A stretch of DNA of 36,991 nucleotides, taken from NCBI GenBank assembly GCA_030426945.1, contig JAUHXL010000016.1, positions 1 through 36,991 on the forward strand. Reading direction: 5' to 3'. Numbering within the stretch: position 1 is the first letter of the stretch; each line of letters starts with the position of its first letter. Origin of the DNA: a bacterium. GTDB taxonomy: Bacteria > Myxococcota_A > Bradymonadia > UBA7976 > UBA1532. The notes under the pieces are model-generated. The model was not told where the DNA came from, made no database searches, and saw nothing but the letters and a program-made list of their open reading frames with translations. The translations under genes were made by a program, and so were the position numbers. Below are positions 32,137 through 36,991 of the stretch, piece after piece.

Positions 32137-33488
32137 GCGCCCGGACGCAGCCGGCGCCGGTGGTGATCGTCGGCGGTGGGCTGGCCGGCCTGACCGCGGC
32201 CCACGCGCTGCGGCACCATGGCATCCCGTTTCGCCTGTTCGAAGCCAGCGATCGGCTGGCCGGCCTGGCGCGAAGCTTCCGCGACGCCGACGGCTTCAGC
32301 CATGACTTCGGCGCGCACTTCATCACCAACCGGCTGGCGGCGGCGTTGGGGATGGGCGCCGAGTGTCGGACGGTGCAGCATTATGGCGAGGTGGTGCGGC
32401 TGGGCGGCGAGGACATCAGCTATCCGCTGGGCTTGCTGGGCGTGCCCCGCTTCGATCTGAGCGCCGCCTGGACGCGGCTGAGGGACGCCGTCCGGTCGAC
32501 GGCGTCGCCCAACGACGCGGCGACCTGGTTCCGTCACAACTTCGGCAGGGCGCTGGCCGACGAGGTGGCGCTGCCGCTGCTCGAGGCCTGGAGCGGGCAG
32601 GCGGCCGAGCGTCTGGCGCCCGCGGTCGGCGAGAAGCTGCCCGGGGGGCTGCTCGAGACGCTGTGGCTGAAGCTGGCGGGTCGGCTGACCGATCGCGCCG
32701 TGGCCATCGGCTACTGCGGCGCGCTGCCGCAGAGCGCCAGCGTCTGGCACGTGTACCCCGAGCACGGCGTCGGCGCGATCTGCGCGCGCCTGGCGGAAGG
32801 CCTGGACGACGCGGTGACGCTGGGCACGCGGGTGCAACGCATCCGGGTCGAGGGGGGGCGCGCGGTGAGCGTTCGGGTGGAGGACGACGAGCTGCCGGTG
32901 TCGGCGGTGATCAGCACCGCGCCCATCCACGTCCTTCCGCGGCTCGTCGAGGGCACCGACGCGCTGGAGCGTTTCGCGCGGTTCCGGTTTCGACCGATGA
33001 TCCTGGCCAACCTGAACCTCGAGGGGCGGCACCTGCTGAGCGATACCGTGGTGTGGCTGCCCGAGCGGGGCTTCGCGAGCTATCGGGTGACCGAGGCGCC
33101 GATCTCGATGCCCTGGCTGGCGCCCGAGGGCAAGACGACGCTGACCGTCGACATCGGCTGCGAGGTGGGCGATGACTGGTGGACGGCGTCCGACGCGGCG
33201 ATCGCCGCGCGCTGCCTCGAGGACATCGCGCCGCTGGTGCCCGACGCGGCGCGGCGTCACCGGAGCCATCGCGTGCTGCGCACGCCCATCGGATATCCGC
33301 TGTTCATGCGCGACTACGAGTCGGACCGGCTGCGGCTGGCCATCGACGGGACGGGCGTCGACAACCTGCTGAGCGTCGGGCGGAACGGCGCCTTCGACCA
33401 CCTGCTGATGGAGGACGTGTACTGCCGCACGTTGGCGCAGGTTCAGCCGCTGATCGACGAGCTGTTGCCGGCGGTGCGCGCGGCGTGA
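32133..33488 (+). CDS. FAD-dependent amine-oxidase-like oxidoreductase
   Basis: 451 residues from ATG 32133, inside the methyltransferase stop (ATGA) with GGAGGGG upstream. The dinucleotide-binding motif is VVIVGGGLAGLTAAHAL (about 10-26), then FEASDRLAGLARSF and DFGAHFITN, the pattern of the flavin-containing amine oxidase / protoporphyrinogen-oxidase-like family. WHVYPEHGVGAICARLAEGL is the substrate-domain block, and SVGRNGAFDHLLMEDVYCRT is the C-terminal FAD site. Members include desaturases of carotenoids, UDP-galactopyranose mutases and oxidases linked to glycolipids. Coupling to a zinc-ribbon methyltransferase favours a role in modifying a surface glycan or lipid. Confidence 0.88.
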   Translation: MSARTQPAPVVIVGGGLAGLTAAHALRHHGIPFRLFEASDRLAGLARSFRDADGFSHDFGAHFITNRLAAALGMGAECRTVQHYGEVVRLGGEDISYPLGLLGVPRFDLSAAWTRLRDAVRSTASPNDAATWFRHNFGRALADEVALPLLEAWSGQAAERLAPAVGEKLPGGLLETLWLKLAGRLTDRAVAIGYCGALPQSASVWHVYPEHGVGAICARLAEGLDDAVTLGTRVQRIRVEGGRAVSVRVEDDELPVSAVISTAPIHVLPRLVEGTDALERFARFRFRPMILANLNLEGRHLLSDTVVWLPERGFASYRVTEAPISMPWLAPEGKTTLTVDIGCEVGDDWWTASDAAIAARCLEDIAPLVPDAARRHRSHRVLRTPIGYPLFMRDYESDRLRLAIDGTGVDNLLSVGRNGAFDHLLMEDVYCRTLAQVQPLIDELLPAVRAA

Positions 33489-33491
33489 CGG

Positions 33492-34379
33492 TCAGTCGAA
33501 CGCTGGCGCCGGGGGGCAGCGGAGCGTCGTGAGGCGGCCGCCGATCTCGAGCGTGAGGCGGGCGGCGTGGAGCATCAGCCGCGCAGCCGAGGTGCCGTCG
33601 CCGTAGAGGACGTCGCCTTGGATGGGGTGCCCTCGGTGGGCGAGGTGGACGCGGATCTGATGGGTCCGGCCGGTGAGCGGGCGGGCCTCGAGGAGGGCGT
33701 CGCCGGCGCCGCGGCGCAGGACCGTGAAGTCGGTGACGCTGGGGCGGGCGTCGGGCCCGTCGCCGACGCGGAAGACGAGGGGGGCGGGCTCGTCGGAGGG
33801 CGGCGGTACGCGCTCGAGGGCGCCGTCGGCGCGGAAGGCCGGCTCGGTGGGCGCCGGCGCGACTCGAGCGAGGTAGCGTTTGTCGACGGAACGCTCCCGG
33901 AACTGCGCGTGCAGCGCCGCGGTGGACGCGCGATCGCGGGCGAAGAGGACGACGCCCGAGGTGTCGCGGTCGAGGCGGTGGACGGCGCGCAGGTCCGAGT
34001 CGCCGAGGGCGGCGCGCAGCAGCGCCTCGAGGTTGCGGTGGGCGCTGACGCGGGTGCGTTGAGTGGTGAGGCCGGCGGGCTTGTGGACCGCGACGACGCC
34101 GTCGCGGTCGAGCAGGATGCGCGCGGGCGGCAGAGTGGGCAGGGGCGGCGGGGGCGCGCGGAAGGTGTAGACGGCGAGGCGCGCGCCCGCGGGCGCGTGG
34201 TCGCGACCGGGGTGGCCCTCGCACCAGACGCCCTGGTGCGTGCGCGCGGTGGCCCAGGCCGCCGCGTCGACGGGGCAGCCGGGCGGTGGGCGATCCAATG
34301 AGACGGCGGCGGCGGTGACGCCGCGCCAACAGTCGACGGGCGGATCGTCGGGCAGCAGATCGAGGTGCGGGTCGAGCAT
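33492..34379 (-). CDS. RluA-family RNA pseudouridine synthase
   Basis: 295 residues from ATG 34379; no strong ribosome site is seen. The catalytic Asp lies in AVHRLDRDTSGVVLFARD, the signature of RluA/RluC/RluD-type enzymes, and the C-terminal signature ARPLTGRTHQIRVHLAHRGHPIQGDVLYG is complete. The N-terminus is unusual: about 85 residues (DPHLDLLPDDPPVDCWRGV onward, with AAAWATARTHQGVWCEGH) precede the usual start at LPPARILLDRDGVVAVHKPAGL, and there is no S4 domain. It isomerises uridines in rRNA or tRNA; which site is not readable here. It converges on the oxidoreductase gene with three bases between stop codons. Confidence 0.93.
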   Translation of the reverse strand: MLDPHLDLLPDDPPVDCWRGVTAAAVSLDRPPPGCPVDAAAWATARTHQGVWCEGHPGRDHAPAGARLAVYTFRAPPPPLPTLPPARILLDRDGVVAVHKPAGLTTQRTRVSAHRNLEALLRAALGDSDLRAVHRLDRDTSGVVLFARDRASTAALHAQFRERSVDKRYLARVAPAPTEPAFRADGALERVPPPSDEPAPLVFRVGDGPDARPSVTDFTVLRRGAGDALLEARPLTGRTHQIRVHLAHRGHPIQGDVLYGDGTSAARLMLHAARLTLEIGGRLTTLRCPPAPAFD

Positions 34380-34477
34380 CGGCGGAGTGTAGCGGGCGGG
34401 GCGGTCCGGATCAGCCCGCGACCCGGCAGGGCGCCGACGAATCGGTCTCGCCGGGGCACTGCGCAGGAGTCGGAGCG

Positions 34478-35707
34478 ATCGAAGGCATTCTCTCGAAGTG
34501 GGGCGAGGCCGCGCTCGCCTCGACCGGGTTCTTCTGGAAGGCCGGCTGGGCCTTCGTGCTGGGCTATGCGATCAGCGCGATGATCCAGGCCTTCGTGCCC
34601 AAGGCGTCGCTGACGAAGCGCATGGGCGGCGAGGGTCCGAGAGACGTCGGGCTGGCGACGGCCTTCGGCGCCATCTCGTCGAGCTGCTCGTTCGCCGCGT
34701 TGGCGACGGCGCGGTCGCTCGTCGCCAAGGGCGCGAGCATCGTCGCGGGCGTGGCCTTCATGTTCGCCAGCACGAACCTGGTCATCGAGCTGGGCATCCT
34801 GGTCTTCATCTTCCTGGGGTGGCCCTATCTGCTCGCCGAGCTGATCGGCGGCGTGGTGCTGATCGGCATCAGCACCACGCTGGTGCGGCTGACCGCGCCG
34901 GACGCGCTGCGGGCGGCGATGCGATCACAGGCCGAGGAGGACGCGCCCGACGAGCCGGACGACTTCGACTGGCGGCAGCGGATGCGCAGCGCCGCGGGGT
35001 GGCGGCTGGTGGGCCATCAGTTCGTGATGGAGTGGAAGATGGTGTGGGAGGAGATCGCCCTCGGCTTCACCGTCGCCGGCTTCATCGCCGTGCTGGTGCC
35101 CGACGCGTTCTGGAAGGTGCTGTTCCTCAGCGGCGTCGAGGGCGTCCCGGGTTGGCTGGTGTCCATCGAGAACGCGGTGGTGGGACCCCTGGTGGCTGCG
35201 TGCACCTTCATCGGCTCGATGGGCAACATCCCGCTGGCCACCGTGCTGGCGTCGAGCGGCGCGGCCTTCGCGGGCGTGATGGCCTTCATCTACAGCGATC
35301 TGATGGTGCCGCCCCTGGTGCGGGTCAACGCGCGCTACTTCGGGTGGCGGGGGGCGCTGTACGTGGCGGGCGTGATGTTCGTCAGCATCGTGGCGACCGC
35401 GCTGCTGTTGGACGCGAGCGTCTCGCTCTTGGACCTGGAGCCGGGCGCGGGGCGGGGCGAGGCGGTCGGGGGTCGCTTCGCGCTCGATTACACCTTCTTC
35501 ATGAACCTGGGGTTCGTGGCGGTGGCGGGAGCGATGGTGTGGCTGCATCATCGGCACGTGGGCGCGCAGGACGATGGGGGCGGCCGGGGCGACGAAGAAG
35601 GGGGCGGGCTGGGGCCGAAGCGCTGGCTGGTCTACGGGTGCTTCGCGCTGGTCGGCGGGGGGTTGGTGGTCGAAGGACTGAAGGCGGCGGGGGTCTTGGG
35701 CGGATGA
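34478..35707 (+). CDS. ArsP/DUF318-type permease, start codon unresolved
   Basis: Polytopic membrane protein of about 380-410 residues. The family signature is FGAISSSCSFAALATARSLVAKGAS, then AFMFASTNLVIELGILVFIFLGWPYLLAELIGG; further helices include GFTVAGFIAVLVPDAFWKVL and AACTFIGSMGNIPLATVLASSGAAFAGVMAFIYSDLMVPPL. Related proteins export organoarsenicals or other ions. The only canonical start in frame (GTG 34556) lies inside the first helix, whereas the protein-like frame begins upstream with AIEGILSKWGEAALASTGFFWKAGWAF. AGGAG at 34465-34469 is eight bases before an ATC at 34478, given here as the tentative start. Its stop is overlapped by ATGA of the next gene. Confidence 0.8.
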   Translation: MEGILSKWGEAALASTGFFWKAGWAFVLGYAISAMIQAFVPKASLTKRMGGEGPRDVGLATAFGAISSSCSFAALATARSLVAKGASIVAGVAFMFASTNLVIELGILVFIFLGWPYLLAELIGGVVLIGISTTLVRLTAPDALRAAMRSQAEEDAPDEPDDFDWRQRMRSAAGWRLVGHQFVMEWKMVWEEIALGFTVAGFIAVLVPDAFWKVLFLSGVEGVPGWLVSIENAVVGPLVAACTFIGSMGNIPLATVLASSGAAFAGVMAFIYSDLMVPPLVRVNARYFGWRGALYVAGVMFVSIVATALLLDASVSLLDLEPGAGRGEAVGGRFALDYTFFMNLGFVAVAGAMVWLHHRHVGAQDDGGGRGDEEGGGLGPKRWLVYGCFALVGGGLVVEGLKAAGVLGG

Positions 35708-36296
35708 AGCGATCGGCGCAACACGGGGGGACATCACCGCGGTCAGTCGGCGGGAGGCGCTGGGCCTGCTGGGGGCGGTGGGCGCCTTCGCGCTGGGCGT
35801 GCGCCTGCGGCCGGCCGCGGCCGCGGCAGGAGCGTCCGCGGAGAGTGAGGTGAGGCTGTTCGTCGCCATCCGGCCGGACGGGCGGACGCTGCTGACGAGC
35901 CATCGCTCCGAGATGGGGCAGCACGTGTGGACGGCGATGGCGCAGGTCATCGCCGACGAGCTGGACGGCTGGCCGCGGTGGTGCGGCAGGCGGCGACCAC
36001 CGAAGCGCGCGTGCGTCACACCGCTGCGCCGCGTCGAGGGCGCGGCGGTCACGACCATCGAGGGGGCCGAGGGGCGCATCGCCGAGGCGCTGCGCGCGGC
36101 GTGGATCGACCTGCAGGTGCCCCAATGCGGGTTCTGCCAGGCCGGCCAGCTGATGTCGGCCGTGGCGCTGCTGAAGGCGGTGCCGACGCCGGACGACGCG
36201 GCCATCGACCGCGGCATGAACGGCAACCTGTGTCGCTGCGCGACCTACACGCGCATCCGCGCGGCCATCCACCAGGCGGCGAGGGCGGTGAAGTGA
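35704..36296 (+). pseudogene. Chimeric, frameshifted remnant of isoquinoline-1-oxidoreductase-type molybdenum hydroxylase
   Basis: The 5' part (SRREALGLLGAVGAFALG, a Tat-like signal, then VRLFVAIRPDGRTLLTSHRSEMGQHVWTAMAQVIADELDG) is the start of a large molybdopterin subunit (IorB-like). After a short junction (WPRWCGRRRPPKRA) the frame becomes the end of a small [2Fe-2S] subunit (IorA-like): CVTPLRRVEGAAVTTIEG, VPQCGFCQAGQLMSAVALL and GNLCRCATYTRIRAAIHQAA. The plant-type ferredoxin half of the small subunit and nearly all of the large subunit are missing. ATG 35704 (ATGA overlap with the permease) is out of frame with the rest by one base; a G6 run at 35725-35730 would restore the frame if it had seven Gs. 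The product cannot be a functional hydroxylase. Confidence 0.82.
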
Positions 36297-36862
36297 GCGT
36301 CCTGCTGCTGATCGGCGCGGTGCTGCTGGGCGCGCCCGCGCCCCCCGAAGAGCTGAAGGATCCCGGCCACTTCGCCGACCTGGCCGATGAAGAGACGCGG
36401 GCGAAGGCGCTGTTCGGCGAGGTGGCGAAGGTGCTGTTGCACCCGCGCTGCGCCAACTGCCACCCCGCGACGCCGCGCCCGCTGCAGACCGACGCGCAGC
36501 GACCCCACATCCCGTGGGTGGTGCGCGGGAAGGACGGCGAGGGCGCGCCCGGGCTGACCTGCGACACGTGCCACGGCGAGACCAACGACCTGCAGCAGCC
36601 GGGCGCCCCGCACTGGCACCTGGCGCCCGCCGAGATGGCCTGGGTGGGCAAGACCGCGGGCGGGGTGTGTCGGCAGCTGAAGGATCCGGCGCGCAACGGC
36701 GGCCGCACGCTCGAGGCGGTGCACCGGCATCTGGCGGAGGATCCGCTGGAGGCCTACGGGTGGCGGGCGCCGAAGCATCTGCAGCCCGCGCCGGGGAGTC
36801 AGAAGCGGTTGGCGGCGCTGTTCCGCGCGTGGATCGAGGCGGGGGCGCACTGCCCCCAGTGA
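36293..36862 (+). CDS. Dihaem c-type cytochrome of the isoquinoline 1-oxidoreductase group
   Basis: 189 residues from GTG 36293, overlapping the chimera's stop (GTGA). A short hydrophobic signal (VLLLIGAVLLGAPA) directs export. Two haem c sites are visible: CANCH (LLHPRCANCHPATPRPLQ) and CDTCH (GLTCDTCHGETNDLQQ). The blocks IPWVVRGKDGEG, HWHLAPAEMAWVGKTAGGVCRQLKDPARNGGRTLEAVHRHLAEDPLEAYGW and LFRAWIEAGAHCP match the small cytochromes annotated beside IorA/IorB-type hydroxylases, which carry their electrons to the respiratory chain. Here the cytochrome gene is intact while its partner enzyme is reduced to a chimera. Confidence 0.85.
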   Translation: MSVLLLIGAVLLGAPAPPEELKDPGHFADLADEETRAKALFGEVAKVLLHPRCANCHPATPRPLQTDAQRPHIPWVVRGKDGEGAPGLTCDTCHGETNDLQQPGAPHWHLAPAEMAWVGKTAGGVCRQLKDPARNGGRTLEAVHRHLAEDPLEAYGWRAPKHLQPAPGSQKRLAALFRAWIEAGAHCPQ

Positions 36863-36903
36863 AGGGACGAGGTGTACCCGACGCGGCCGGCGGGCAGGGA
36901 GAA

Positions 36904-36937
36904 CCTTGCCCTTGCCCTTGCCCTTGCCCTTGCCCTT
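36904..36937. repeat. CCTTGC hexanucleotide repeat
   Basis: Five perfect CCTTGC units followed by CCTT. A second short run (CCTTGCCCTTCC, 36980-36991) touches the window edge. The rest of 36863-36991 holds no gene I can support; the minus-strand ORF that runs through the repeat reads Lys-Gly-Lys-Gly and is a shadow. Confidence 0.85.
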
Positions 36938-36991
36938 TCGCACCCACGTACGCATTGGCCGCTGCGCTCGGGATGGAGCCCTTGCCCTTCC

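Noticed and set aside
1-36991. tRNA, rRNA or tmRNA genes.
   Set aside because: No cloverleaf-like segment, CCA end or conserved rRNA stretch was noticed on reading both strands; a covariance search would be needed to exclude one fully.

Overview
The window is very GC-rich and gene-dense and looks like a chromosome segment of a myxobacterium-type organism (Myxococcota). The evidence is the gene style: a large surface lipoprotein with thrombospondin type-3 and Kelch-like repeats, a MopE-like secreted protein with DCDD/CNGxDDxCDG repeats, several small lipoproteins, GTG starts, and start/stop overlaps of the GTGA or ATGA type. The species cannot be named from sequence alone.

Layout. 1-363 is the end of an unidentified gene. 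428-4822 (minus) is the mosaic lipoprotein. Divergent from it, 4961-7743 holds a stand-alone receiver protein, a soluble PAS-type histidine kinase coupled by GTGA, and a membrane fatty-acid desaturase. 8028-10126 holds an NmrA-like NAD(P)-binding protein and a beta-lactamase-fold lipoprotein. 10205-11995 (minus) holds an LCM-type methyltransferase and an ABM-domain protein/PadR regulator pair with a palindromic operator candidate upstream.

12.2-22.3 kb is the accessory part: a Y1 (HUH) RAYT-like transposase; a patch of visibly lower GC with a possibly truncated lipoprotein, a small ORF and a PD-(D/E)XK nuclease-like protein; a DnaB-core ATPase convergent with a WYL regulator; a two-domain exported phosphoesterase (phospholipase D fused to a CehA/McbA-type PHP domain); and a DUF234-type AAA ATPase with a 15-bp tandem repeat array upstream of it.

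22.6-26.6 kb (minus) holds a J-domain-like protein overlapping a large helical-repeat protein, then the MopE-like protein with its own promoter and two terminator hairpins. 26.8-28.2 kb is a sodium:solute symporter. 28.3-33.5 kb (plus) holds an outer-membrane-type protein, a lipoprotein, an E2-acyltransferase-like protein, a cNMP-binding-fold protein and a coupled methyltransferase/FAD-oxidoreductase pair. A RluA-type pseudouridine synthase lies convergent to these.

34.5-36.9 kb (plus) is a tightly overlapping run: an ArsP/DUF318-type permease, a chimeric and frameshifted remnant of an isoquinoline-1-oxidoreductase-type molybdenum hydroxylase (start of the large subunit joined to the end of the small subunit), and the dihaem cytochrome that normally accompanies that enzyme. 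The window closes in a hexanucleotide repeat. The most unusual items are the molybdenum hydroxylase chimera, the PLD-PHP fusion, the nuclease/DnaB-core/WYL cluster as a candidate defence locus, and the phased 15-bp array.
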